From Palsa-504 sp963835775 (GTDB taxonomy: Bacteria; Actinomycetota; Actinomycetes; Streptosporangiales; Streptosporangiaceae), in assembly GCA_963835775.1 (NCBI GenBank), contig CAWIHB010000014.1, forward strand, positions 1 to 64,000: a stretch of DNA of 64,000 nt, written 5' to 3'. The notes beneath the pieces were generated by a model, which was not told the origin of the DNA, ran no database searches, and saw nothing but the letters and a program-made list of their open reading frames with translations. Below are positions 42,399 to 50,936 of the stretch, in pieces. The number at the start of each line of letters is the position of its first letter. Position 1 is the stretch's first letter. Both the position numbers and the translations under genes were made by a program.

Positions 42399-45300
42399 AT
42401 GTCGCTGATCAGAGCGCAGCTTCCGGTTCGGCTTACCCCGCTGGTGGGCCGCGAGAGCGAACTCGACGACGTGGTGCAGGCCATCACCCACAGCCGCCTG
42501 GTCACGCTCATCGGGCCGGGGGGCGCGGGGAAGACCCGGCTGGCCCTGGCCGCGGCGAGAGCCATCCAGGCTAGTTTCCCGGCCGGGGTGGGCTGGGTGG
42601 AACTGGCCCAGGTGGAAGACCCGGCCCTGGTCAGCCAGGTCGTCGCGACCAGGCTGGACGTGCCCGATACGCCCGGCCAGGACGCAACCGAGGCGGTGGC
42701 CAAGCACCTGGCCGACCACCAGCTGCTGATCGTGCTCGACAACTGCGAGCACCTGGCCGAGGCCGCCGCCAGCCTGACCGAATACCTGCTGGCCGCCTGC
42801 CCGAACCTGGCCGTGCTGGCCACCAGCCGGGAAGCCCTGGGCGTGGAGGGCGAGCTGAGCTGGCAGGTGCCGCCGCTCTCGCTGCCGCAGGCCGAACCGG
42901 CGCCTACCGCGTCGGCGCTGGCCAAGTCGGACGCGGTCAAGCTGTTCGAGCAGCGGGCGCAGCTGGTGCGGCCGTCGTTCCGGGTCACGGACGACAACGC
43001 GGCCGCGGTGCTGGCCATCTGCCAGCGACTGGACGGGCTGCCGCTGGCCATCGAGCTGGCCGCCGCGCGGATGCGGATGCTGTCCTCGGCCCAGCTGGCG
43101 GACCGGCTGGATGACCTCTTCGCGGTGCTGGTGGGCGGCGCGCGGTCGGCGCCGCCACGGCACCAGGCCCTGCGCGCGACCCTGGACTGGAGCCATGACC
43201 TGCTCGGCGACGACGAGCGGGCCGTCTTCCGGCGGCTGGCGGCCTTCTCTGGCGGGTTCACGCTGCCCGCCGCGGAGCGGGTCGCCGCCGGGGGCGACAT
43301 CCAGCCGGAACCCATGCTGGAGCTGCTGACCCGGCTGGCAGACAAGTCGCTGCTGCGGGTGGAGCACGCCCGCGGCGGAACGCGTTACCACTTGCTGGCC
43401 ACCATCCAGGATTACGCCGGGGAAAGGCTGGCCGAGGCCGGGGAAACCGCCCAGGTCCGGCAGGCTCACCTGGATTACGTCACCGGCCTGGTGGAGCACG
43501 CCGCGGCCGGCATCGAGCGCGTCGAGGAGCAGGCCGGGCCGCTGGAGCTCGAGCTTGACCGGCTGGATGTCGAACTGCCGAACATCCGGCGGGCATTCGA
43601 GTACGCACAGGACTGCGTCGATCCGGCGGCGGCGCTGCGGATCGCGGCCCCGCTGGACCGCTACGCCTACCTGCGCGGCCGTTACCATCAGGTCAGGCAG
43701 TGGCTGGACCAGGCGGTGGCCTCCTGCCCGGACGGGCCCGCCGAGCTGCGGGCCAGAGCACTGCTGGGCAGCGGCAGGCTGGCCCTGCTGCAGTGCGACT
43801 ACACGCCCGCGGTCCGGCGGCTGGAGGCCGCGCTGCGGCTGTACCGCGAGCTTGACGACCCGCGCGGCATCGCCGGCGCGCTGCAGGTCCTGGGCAGCGT
43901 GGCCCGGGAGCAGGGCCGTTACGCCCGGGCGGTGGAACTGCACGCGGAGAGCCTGGCCGTCGCCGAGGCGGCCGGCGACCGGTGGGCGGTGGCCAGCGCC
44001 CATGGCTACCTGGCTTTCGTGTCCTGGCTGCAGCGCGAATTCCAGCGAGCCACCACGGAAGCCGAGATCGCGCTGGCCGCCTTCCGCGACCTCGGCGACG
44101 TGGAGGGGGCGGCCTGGTCCCTGATCAGCCTGGGCACGGTGGCCCGGTACCAGGGGGAGGTGGAGCGGGCCGCGGCGCTGCTGGCCGAGAGCCGGTCCCT
44201 GTCCGAGGGGATCGGCTTCCGGGAGGGCATCGCCTGGGCCGCGGAGCAGCTCGGCCTGCTGGCGGCGGTCGACGGTGACCCGGCAGCCATCGACCTGCTG
44301 CGCCGCAGCCTGGACCTGCACGGCGAGCTGCGGGACCGGTGGCGGATGTCCAGCGTGCTGGAGGACCTGGCCGCGATCGCGCTGGCCCTGGGCCAGCCGG
44401 CGCAGGCCTGGCTGCTGGGCGCGGCCGAGGCCATCCGCGAGGCGATCGGCACCGTGATCGCCCCCTGCGAACGGCCGCAGCACCTGCAGACCGCGGCGGC
44501 AGTGCGGGCCGCGCTGGGCGAGGAGGGATTCGCCGCCGCACGGCAGCAAGGCCTTACCGCCAGCGTGGACGAGCTGACCGCCGATCTGCCCTCGGCGCAG
44601 GACGCCGTCCCGCCGGACGCACCCGCTACGGCCGAAGCGCCGGACGCACCGGTTACGGCGGAATCGCTGGACGCACCGGTTACGGCGGAATCGCCGGACG
44701 CACCGGTCACGGCCGCCCCCGCCGAGCCATCCCCCGCCGAGCAGTCCCGCGCAGAGCCGAGCCCGTCCGCGCCTGCACCGGCCCGGGCGCTCGCGCCTGC
44801 ACCGGCCCGTGCGCCCGCGGCGGCGCGGGCGCAGGTCCAGCCGCCGCAGCGCCGGGCCGCCGCCGCGGCCACGGGGCCGCTGCGCATCCGCGCCCTGGGC
44901 GCGGCGGCGGTGGAACTCGGCGACACGACGCTGACCCCCGCCGACTGGAGCTACGCCAAGCCGCGGGAGCTGATGTTCCTGCTCGCCTCGTCGCCGCCGA
45001 TGACCAAGGACCAGATCGCCGCCGCGCTGTGGCCGGACCTGTCGCGCCAGCAGCTCGGCAACGCCCTGCACACGGCGCTGCGGGAGCTGCGCCGTGCGCT
45101 GGGCGACCCAGGCTGGGTGGTCTACTCGGCCGGCCACTACCGGTTCGACCGGACCCGGCCGCACGAGTGCGACGTGACCACGTTCGAGGATGCGCTGATC
45201 GCCGCGCGCCGGGCCCGGCCTGCCGAGGCGGCCCTGCCCGAGCTGCAGAAGGCCGTCGGCGCCTACGGTGGCGATTTCCTGGACGGCATGTCGGCCGGCG

Positions 45301-45608
45301 AATGGGCGCTGGTCCGCCGGGACGAGCTGCGCCGGGCCTTCGAGTCGGCCCTGCTGGCCACCGGCCGGCTGCAGACCGCGGCCGGGCGGCACCAGGCCGC
45401 CGCATCGGCCTTCCGCCGGGCCGTGGCCCATGAGCCGCTGAACGAGACCGCGCACCGGGAGCTGATGAGCTCCTGGGCCCGGCTCGGTGAGACGGCCCGG
45501 GCCATAAGGCACTACGAGGAGCTGACCGAGCTGCTGCGCGAGCAGGTCGGCGTGCCGCCCGCAGCCGAGACCACGGCCCTGTACCGGAAGCTGAGTACCG
45601 GAAGCTGA
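42399..45608 (+). CDS. NB-ARC/TPR regulator with C-terminal SARP-like DNA-binding and BTAD module
   Basis: This 1069-residue STAND protein has a P-loop GPGGAGKTRLALAAARAI at about residue 40, Walker B HQLLIVLDNCEHLAEAA, VLATSREALGVEGE and GLPLAIELAAARMRML (GLPL). A winged helix (TLDWSHDLLGDDERAVFRRL) and TPR-like repeats at about 400-700 follow. A Pro/Ala linker with DAPVTAES repeats lies at 740-825. Residues about 830-920 form an OmpR-like DNA-binding domain (LRIRALGAAAVELG, YAKPRELMFLL, LWPDLSRQQLGNALHTALRE) and 925-1065 a BTAD domain. Classical SARPs carry that module first, so the order is reversed. It is likely a large activator gated by nucleotide and ligand; the target is unknown. ATG 42399. 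Confidence 0.85.
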   Translation: MSLIRAQLPVRLTPLVGRESELDDVVQAITHSRLVTLIGPGGAGKTRLALAAARAIQASFPAGVGWVELAQVEDPALVSQVVATRLDVPDTPGQDATEAVAKHLADHQLLIVLDNCEHLAEAAASLTEYLLAACPNLAVLATSREALGVEGELSWQVPPLSLPQAEPAPTASALAKSDAVKLFEQRAQLVRPSFRVTDDNAAAVLAICQRLDGLPLAIELAAARMRMLSSAQLADRLDDLFAVLVGGARSAPPRHQALRATLDWSHDLLGDDERAVFRRLAAFSGGFTLPAAERVAAGGDIQPEPMLELLTRLADKSLLRVEHARGGTRYHLLATIQDYAGERLAEAGETAQVRQAHLDYVTGLVEHAAAGIERVEEQAGPLELELDRLDVELPNIRRAFEYAQDCVDPAAALRIAAPLDRYAYLRGRYHQVRQWLDQAVASCPDGPAELRARALLGSGRLALLQCDYTPAVRRLEAALRLYRELDDPRGIAGALQVLGSVAREQGRYARAVELHAESLAVAEAAGDRWAVASAHGYLAFVSWLQREFQRATTEAEIALAAFRDLGDVEGAAWSLISLGTVARYQGEVERAAALLAESRSLSEGIGFREGIAWAAEQLGLLAAVDGDPAAIDLLRRSLDLHGELRDRWRMSSVLEDLAAIALALGQPAQAWLLGAAEAIREAIGTVIAPCERPQHLQTAAAVRAALGEEGFAAARQQGLTASVDELTADLPSAQDAVPPDAPATAEAPDAPVTAESLDAPVTAESPDAPVTAAPAEPSPAEQSRAEPSPSAPAPARALAPAPARAPAAARAQVQPPQRRAAAAATGPLRIRALGAAAVELGDTTLTPADWSYAKPRELMFLLASSPPMTKDQIAAALWPDLSRQQLGNALHTALRELRRALGDPGWVVYSAGHYRFDRTRPHECDVTTFEDALIAARRARPAEAALPELQKAVGAYGGDFLDGMSAGEWALVRRDELRRAFESALLATGRLQTAAGRHQAAASAFRRAVAHEPLNETAHRELMSSWARLGETARAIRHYEELTELLREQVGVPPAAETTALYRKLSTGS

Positions 45609-45712
45609 TGGCCGCGTCCTGACCGCGGCGGCCCGTTCCCCCGGTGTTTCCCCCCGTGCCCCCGGTGCGGCCCTGCCACACTCTGGGCACGGTCATCCAC
45701 ACCGAACAGAAA

Positions 45713-46174
45713 GTGCCCGTCGATGCTCGATCCGATCAAGCCGCCCGCCGCCCGCCGGCCGAGGAAGCCCTGGAACTGGTGTCCCAGGCCCTCAGCGATG
45801 GTGACCTCGAGGCCGCGCTGGCCCAGTACGAGGGCCAGGCCCTGCTCTCCTGCTGGCCGCAGCTGGCCCGCCGCCGCGACGGCGACATCCGCGGCGCCCT
45901 GGCCAGCTTCATGGCGCTGCGGCTGCCGCTGGCGGTCCGGATCACCACCGTCCTGCAGACCGAGGAGCTGGCCCTGGTCATCTGCGAGCGGCGGGTGTCA
46001 GGGACCAGCCCGGACGGCGACCAGGTGCGGCTGGGCGGGCCGGGTTGCGCGGTGGTGCGGCCGCAGCCGGACGGCAGCTGGCGGATCGCGGCTGACGCCT
46101 GGCATCTGAGCCTTGATCCTCCTGGGCTGGCCCTGGCGCCCGGGGGCCGGCCCGGAACCTCGGCTCTGGCATAA
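45713..46174 (+). CDS. NTF2/SnoaL-like small protein
   Basis: This protein of about 153 residues reads EEALELVSQALSDGDLEAAL, YEGQALLSCWPQLARRRDGD, ALASFMALRLPLAVRITTVL, ALVICERRVSGTSPDGDQVR and PDGSWRIAADAW. This is the alpha+beta cone of DUF4440/SnoaL-like proteins. The start is unclear: GTG 45713 is the best in-frame choice, and the frame is open to 45644. It lies between the large regulator and the usp gene, all on the + strand. The role is unassigned; such folds bind small ligands. Confidence 0.65.
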   Translation: MPVDARSDQAARRPPAEEALELVSQALSDGDLEAALAQYEGQALLSCWPQLARRRDGDIRGALASFMALRLPLAVRITTVLQTEELALVICERRVSGTSPDGDQVRLGGPGCAVVRPQPDGSWRIAADAWHLSLDPPGLALAPGGRPGTSALA

Positions 46175-46182
46175 TTTCGGCT

Positions 46183-46653
46183 GTGGCGGAGGAAGAAGCC
46201 AGCGCCTTCGAACTGGGCACCGACGGACCCAAGGTCATCCTGGTCGGAATCGACGGTTCCATCACGTCGATGCGGGCCGGGGCGTACGCCGCCGGGCTGG
46301 CCCGGCGCCAGGGCGCCCACCTGGTCTGCGTCTACGTGGAGCAGCTGTCCGCCCTGTACGGCGCCTCGGCCAGCGCGGGCGCCGGCGCGATCGCAGCGCA
46401 GGAACAGGCGCTCGGCGAGACCGCGGCCGACCTGCGGCGCCAGGCCGAGGAGGGGGCCGGAAACCTCGGCGTGCACCTCACCTTCGTGACCGCGTCCGGC
46501 GATCCGTACCGCGAGCTGCGCCGGGTCGCCGACGAGGTCAAGGCGGACGCCGTCATCGTCGGCGCATCGGCTCAGGCCGGTCACCGTTGGGTGGGATCGC
46601 TGGCCGTGCGGCTGGTCAAGGCCGGCCGGTGGCCGGTCACCGTGGTGCCCTAG
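46183..46653 (+). CDS. Universal stress protein (UspA family)
   Basis: This 156-residue protein has VILVGIDGSITSMRAGAYAA at the N-terminus and VIVGASAQAGHRWVGSLAVR near the end, the GxxG-x9-GS ATP-binding pattern in slightly relaxed form. It is a single Usp domain, with an N-terminal acidic stretch. It is short-spaced from the NTF2-like gene before it and the SDR gene after it (18 bases), suggesting an operon. It starts at GTG 46183. Confidence 0.88.
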   Translation: MAEEEASAFELGTDGPKVILVGIDGSITSMRAGAYAAGLARRQGAHLVCVYVEQLSALYGASASAGAGAIAAQEQALGETAADLRRQAEEGAGNLGVHLTFVTASGDPYRELRRVADEVKADAVIVGASAQAGHRWVGSLAVRLVKAGRWPVTVVP

Positions 46654-46671
46654 GGGCGGGAAGGCGGATCG

Positions 46672-47418
46672 ATGGGCGTGGCGGTGATCACCGGCGCGGG
46701 TTCCGGGCTGGGCCGGGACATCTCCGGGGCGCTGCTCGGCGCGGGCTGGCAGGTCGCGCTGGCCGGACGGCGGGCCGAGACGCTGCGGGAGACCGCCGAG
46801 GCGGCCGGCCAGGCGGCCGGGAACGCGCTGGCCGTGCCGACCGATGTCACCTCCCCGGAGTCGGTGGCCGCGCTGTTCAACGCGGTCCGCCAGCGCTGGG
46901 GCCGCCTGGACCTGCTGGTGAACAACGCAGGCACGTTCGGCCCGGCCGGGACCGCGGACGAGATCGGCCTGGCCGACTGGCAGCATGTGGTGGACACCAA
47001 CCTGACCGGCGCCTTCCTGTGCGCCCAGCAGGCCGTGCGGATGATGAAGGCGCAGGACCCGCGGGGCGGCCGGATCATCAACAACGGCTCCATCTCGGCG
47101 CACACGCCGCGGCCGGGCAGCATCTGCTACACCGCGACCAAGCACGCGGTGACCGGGCTGACCAAGTCCCTGTCACTGGACGGCCGGCCCTTCGACATCG
47201 CCTGCGGGCAGATCGATATCGGCAACGCGGCCACCGAGATGACGGAGCGGTTCGGCCGCGGCGTGCCCCAGGCCAACGGTTCGATCGCCGCCGAGCCGGT
47301 CTTCGACGCCCGGCATGTGGCCGACGCGGTGCTGTACATGGCCTCGCTGCCGCTGGACGCGAACGTCCAGTTCCTGACCATCACCGCGACCAAAATGCCC
47401 TACATCGGCCGGGGCTGA
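46672..47418 (+). CDS. Short-chain dehydrogenase/reductase
   Basis: This 248-residue classical SDR has AVITGAGSGLGRDISGALL (cofactor), LLVNNAGTFGPAG, the catalytic Ser in IINNGSISAHTPRP, and Tyr-Lys in ICYTATKHAVTGL. The Arg in GRR after the second strand favours NADP. The PGSICYTATK context resembles hydroxyacyl/ketoacyl reductases; with an acyl-CoA ligase and PHA remnants following, a lipid or hydroxyacyl substrate is plausible. ATG 46672 lies nine bases after GGAAGG. Confidence 0.88.
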   Translation: MGVAVITGAGSGLGRDISGALLGAGWQVALAGRRAETLRETAEAAGQAAGNALAVPTDVTSPESVAALFNAVRQRWGRLDLLVNNAGTFGPAGTADEIGLADWQHVVDTNLTGAFLCAQQAVRMMKAQDPRGGRIINNGSISAHTPRPGSICYTATKHAVTGLTKSLSLDGRPFDIACGQIDIGNAATEMTERFGRGVPQANGSIAAEPVFDARHVADAVLYMASLPLDANVQFLTITATKMPYIGRG

Positions 47419-47499
47419 TGCTTGGCACCGGCTGGCCGGCCGGTGGATGCTGGCAAAGTCTGGCAAAGTGAGGCCATGACGGCGCGACTGGAGGATGCG

Positions 47500-48999
47500 A
47501 TGACGAATCTCAGTGCCCTGCTCGAGCAGACGGCGGCGGAGTATCCGGATCACCCGGCGCTGCGGCTCGACGACCTGGTGCTGACCTATGCCGACCTGCG
47601 CGGAGCGGCCGGGCGAATGGCCGCGCTGCTGGCTTCGATCGGCGTCGAGCCGGGCGACCGGGTAGGCCTGATGCTGCCGAACGTCCCGGCCTTCCCCATC
47701 GCCTTTTACGGCGCACTGGCCGCCGGGGCCGTCGTGGTCCCGATGAACCCGCTGCTCAAAAGCCGCGAGGTGGCCTACTACCTGGGTGATTCCGGGGCCA
47801 AGGCCGTGGTGGCCTGGCACCAGATGGCCGGGGAGGCGGCCAAGGGCGCCGCCGACGTGGGAGCGCAGATGATCGTCGCGGAAACCCCGGACCTAGCCGG
47901 CCTGATCGGTGAGCTCCCCCCGGTAGCCGGCCATCCGGGCCGGGGCGACGATGACGACGCGGTCATCCTGTACACCTCGGGCACCACCGGCCGGCCCAAG
48001 GGCGCCGAGCTGACCCACGCGGGCCTGGTCAGCAACGCCGAGATTTCCGCCCGCACCCTGTTCGACGTCGGCCCGGCCGCCGTCATCATGGGCTGCCTGC
48101 CGCTGTTCCACGTGTTCGGGCTGACCTGCGGGCTGAACGTATCGGTCGCTGCGGCGGCGACCCTCACCCTGCTGCCCAGGTTCGACCCGGCCAAGGCGCT
48201 GGACATCATCAAGCGCGACCGGGTGACGATTTTCGAGGGTGTACCCACGATGTACGCCGCGATGCTGCATCTGCCCGAAGCAGATCCGGCCAGCGCCGCG
48301 ACGCTGCAGCTGTGCGCCTCGGGCGGTGCCGCCATGCCGGTGGAGATCCTGCGCGGCTTCGAGGAGAAGTTCGGCTGCATCATCCTGGAGGGCTACGGGC
48401 TGTCGGAGACCTCCCCGGTGGCCTCGTTCAACCACCCGGACAAGGAACGAAAGCCGGGCTCGATCGGCACCCCGATCGAGGGCGTCGAGATGCGGCTCAT
48501 CGACGACGACTGGAACACGGTCCCCGCCGGGGAGATCGGCGAGATCGCGATCCGCGGGCACAACGTGATGAAGGGCTATTGGAACAAGCCCGAGGCGACG
48601 GCGGAGGCGATCAGGGACGGCTGGTTCCGCACCGGCGACATGGCCCGGGTCGACGACGACGGCTACTACTACATCGTCGACCGCAAGAAGGACCTGATCA
48701 TCCGGGGCGGCTACAACGTCTACCCGCGGGAGATCGAGGAGGTGCTGCACGAGCACCCGGCGGTGGCCGAGGTGGCCGTGATCGGCATCCCGCATCCGGA
48801 GCTCGGCGAGGAGGTGGCCGCCGCGGTGGCGCTCAAGCCGGGGGCCAGCGCGACGCCGGAGGAACTGCGCTCGTTCGCCCGGGACAAGGTGGCGGCCTAC
48901 AAGTACCCGCGGCACGTCTGGCTGGTCGACTCGCTGCCCAAGGGCCCGACCGGGAAGATCCTGCGCCGTGAGGTGCAGCCGCCCGAGGCGGCCGGGTGA
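47500..48999 (+). CDS. Fatty acid/acyl-CoA ligase (AMP-forming)
   Basis: This 499-residue ANL-superfamily enzyme has the P-loop ILYTSGTTGRPKGAELTH, GYGLSETSPVASF (motif II), GWFRTGDMARVDDDGYYYIV, RKKDLIIRGGYNVYPREIEE and the catalytic C-terminal Lys in PKGPTGKILRRE. It matches long-chain fatty acid-CoA ligases. ATG 47500 is preferred because GGAGG sits six bases before it; another in-frame ATG exists at 47476. It activates a carboxylic acid to acyl-CoA via acyl-AMP. The adjoining SDR and PHA-related sequences suggest a shared lipid pathway. Confidence 0.9.
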   Translation: MTNLSALLEQTAAEYPDHPALRLDDLVLTYADLRGAAGRMAALLASIGVEPGDRVGLMLPNVPAFPIAFYGALAAGAVVVPMNPLLKSREVAYYLGDSGAKAVVAWHQMAGEAAKGAADVGAQMIVAETPDLAGLIGELPPVAGHPGRGDDDDAVILYTSGTTGRPKGAELTHAGLVSNAEISARTLFDVGPAAVIMGCLPLFHVFGLTCGLNVSVAAAATLTLLPRFDPAKALDIIKRDRVTIFEGVPTMYAAMLHLPEADPASAATLQLCASGGAAMPVEILRGFEEKFGCIILEGYGLSETSPVASFNHPDKERKPGSIGTPIEGVEMRLIDDDWNTVPAGEIGEIAIRGHNVMKGYWNKPEATAEAIRDGWFRTGDMARVDDDGYYYIVDRKKDLIIRGGYNVYPREIEEVLHEHPAVAEVAVIGIPHPELGEEVAAAVALKPGASATPEELRSFARDKVAAYKYPRHVWLVDSLPKGPTGKILRREVQPPEAAG

Positions 49000-49034
49000 C
49001 CGAGCCGAACGGGCGCGGCCCGCGGCCCGGGCTC

Positions 49035-49246
49035 ACGTGTGCGTGCTGTGCTCGGGCGGCATCATGACCGCCATGGTGGCCGCCCACCTGGCCGCCGCCA
49101 GCACGGTGACGGGCAGCTGGTGGACCGACTACGCCGGCTGGCTGGCCAGCCGGGGCGGCGGCCAGCTAGACAGCCCCGTCACACTGGGCGATCAGGACCA
49201 CCCAGTGCGATGCGCCGCGCCAGGAACCTATGTCCACGACCGCTGA
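49035..49246 (+). pseudogene. C-terminal scrap of a PHA synthase (PhaC)
   Basis: The frame reads VCVLCSGGIMTAMVAAHLAA, then TGSWWTDYAGWLASRGGG, then GDQDHPVRCAAPGTYVHDR-stop. The tail GSWWxxYAxWL...PGxYV is characteristic of polyhydroxyalkanoate synthase C-termini, and CSGG recalls the block that precedes it. The lipase-like catalytic domain is absent. It is followed at once by a PHA-depolymerase-like gene, the usual neighbour of phaC. I read it as a deletion remnant rather than a functional gene. Confidence 0.5.
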
Positions 49247-50054
49247 AGTCCGTACCGTCACGATCGGCAGGCAGCTGCTGCGGGTGGCGATAAGACCGGG
49301 ACAGAACGAACCAGGCCAGCCGCCTCGGGTTCCCCTCCTGCTCATCAACGGCATCGGCGCCAACCTGGAACTGCTCGCGCCGTTCGTGGCCGCGCTCGAC
49401 CCGGCCGTCGAGGTGATCAGGTTCGACCCACCCGGCATCGGCGGCTCGCCCGGGCCGGGCCGGCCTTACTGGTTCAGCGGGCTGTGCCGGCTGATGGCCC
49501 GCATGCTGACCGAGCTCGGATACGACCAGGTCGACGTGCTCGGAATTTCCTGGGGCGGCGGTGTGGCCCAGCACTTCGCCGCGTTCCAGGCGGCCAGATG
49601 CCGCCGCCTGGTCCTGGTGGCCACGGCGACCGGCACCATGATGCTGCCGGCCCGGCCGGCAGTGCTCGCGCGCATGGTGACGCCGCGCCGCTACCTGGAT
49701 CGCGACTACCTGCAGCGGATCGCGGGCGACATCTACGGCGGGCTGGCGAGAATCGACTCCGAAGAGGCCGCGGCGGCCATGCACCGCCAAAGCCGGGCCG
49801 GGCTATCGCGCGGCTACCTGTACCAGCTCGCCGCTTCGGCGGGCTGGACCAGCGTGACGTTCCTGCCTCGGCTGCGCCAGCGCACGCTCATCCTGGCCGG
49901 CGATGACGACCCGATCATCCCGCTGGCCAACGCCCGGCTGATGAAACGGCTCATCCCCCGATCGCAGCTGCACGTCTACCACGGCGGCCACCTCGGCCTG
50001 GTGACCGAGGCGGCCGAGCTGGCCCCAGTGGTGGACGGCTTCCTGACCGCACCG
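49230..50054 (+). CDS. phaZ: PHA depolymerase-like alpha/beta hydrolase, 3' end altered
   Basis: From ATG 49230 the protein reads LLLINGIGANLELLAPFVAA, IRFDPPGIGGSPGPGRPYWF, the nucleophile elbow VDVLGISWGGGVAQHFA (Ser), CRRLVLVATATGTMMLPARP, the Asp in ILAGDDDPIIPLANARLM and the His in VYHGGHLGLVTEA. This is the intracellular PhaZ pattern, about 275 residues. Similarity ends at VVDGFLTAP near 50054, yet the frame has no stop there and stays open antisense to the next genes until 52049. The normal stop has probably been lost by deletion or indel. It would release hydroxyalkanoate monomers from PHA. Confidence 0.75.
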
Positions 50055-50903
50055 TTAGCAAGGGAGAACAGGCATGCCACGTTCCGGCTCGCCGGCCGTC
50101 ACCGACGCGGCCAGTTCGGTCACGACCAGAGCGGCGTCTTCGGACAGGTCCACGGCACCCAGCCGGCGCAGCGCGGCCACCGCGAAGTGGCGGGCTGCCG
50201 CGGGCGCGTCGCGGGAGAAGGCAAAGGCGCGGGTGACGCCGGGCGCCGCTGGCGCGCCGGGCGGCTCGGCCGCCGGGACCGGCCAGCCGCCGGCCACCTC
50301 GTCGTGCAGCCGGCACATCTCGGCGAACGCGTCCAGGTGACCACCGCCCGCCAGCGAGTCGGCCGGGTAGCTGCACAGCAGCGAGAAGGACTGCCTGCGG
50401 CCAAGCTCGTTCCACATCTCCTCGAGCTGGATCGCGTCGTTGACCAGGCCGGCCTGCCACAGCAGGGCCACCATCTCGCCGTAGGCCCGGACCGGCCGCC
50501 CATCCCGGCCGGCCGACATGATCAGCCCGCCGATGACGCGCTCGAAGGCTTCCCGGTCGAGCCGGCCCTCGGTCGTGCAGGCCGCCATGGTGCCCGCCGC
50601 GTCCAGGGCCACGTAGTCGCCCCGCTCGGCCGAGGCGGCCAGGTCGGCACCGGCCGCGGCCAGCCGGGCCTGGATGGCCTGCCGGTGCGCCGCGGTGGCG
50701 ATGACGATAGCCGCCCCGCGGCCGTCAAGCACGCCCCGCAGGTAGCCCGCCACCCGGTCGGCAAGTTCCGAGTCGTGATCATAGAACTGGACGACATGGC
50801 CGCCGTCCAGGTACTCCACCCCTGTTACCACCGTTTCACCATAGTGCTGCACGACGTCTTGAACTCGCACAGGTACCTGCCCACCAATCGGCAGGCCATT
50901 CAT
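50055..50903 (-). CDS. MEDS-domain sensor with truncated HATPase domain
   Basis: This 282-residue protein has an N-terminal MEDS domain (HVVQFYDHDSELADRVAGYL, GAAIVIATAAHRQAIQARL, RVIGGLIMSAGRDGRPVRAY, CSYPADSL). These domains sense small ligands in methanogen/actinomycete signalling. The C-terminal part starts an anti-sigma-type HATPase (ARHFAVAALRRLGAVDLSED, ALVVTELAAS), but the N-box Asn and everything after are replaced by VTAGEPERGMPVLPC-stop. So the kinase/anti-sigma fold is cut at the same point where phaZ from the other strand loses its end. Confidence 0.7.
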   Translation of the reverse strand: MNGLPIGGQVPVRVQDVVQHYGETVVTGVEYLDGGHVVQFYDHDSELADRVAGYLRGVLDGRGAAIVIATAAHRQAIQARLAAAGADLAASAERGDYVALDAAGTMAACTTEGRLDREAFERVIGGLIMSAGRDGRPVRAYGEMVALLWQAGLVNDAIQLEEMWNELGRRQSFSLLCSYPADSLAGGGHLDAFAEMCRLHDEVAGGWPVPAAEPPGAPAAPGVTRAFAFSRDAPAAARHFAVAALRRLGAVDLSEDAALVVTELAASVTAGEPERGMPVLPC

Positions 50904-50936
50904 GCTGGTTCGAGATGGCCGGCTCCAGCTGGCCGG

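Noticed and set aside
41604..45512. A 1302-residue minus-strand frame opposite the NB-ARC regulator
   Set aside because: Low-complexity antisense reading; the + strand frame has P-loop, GLPL, TPR and BTAD motifs.
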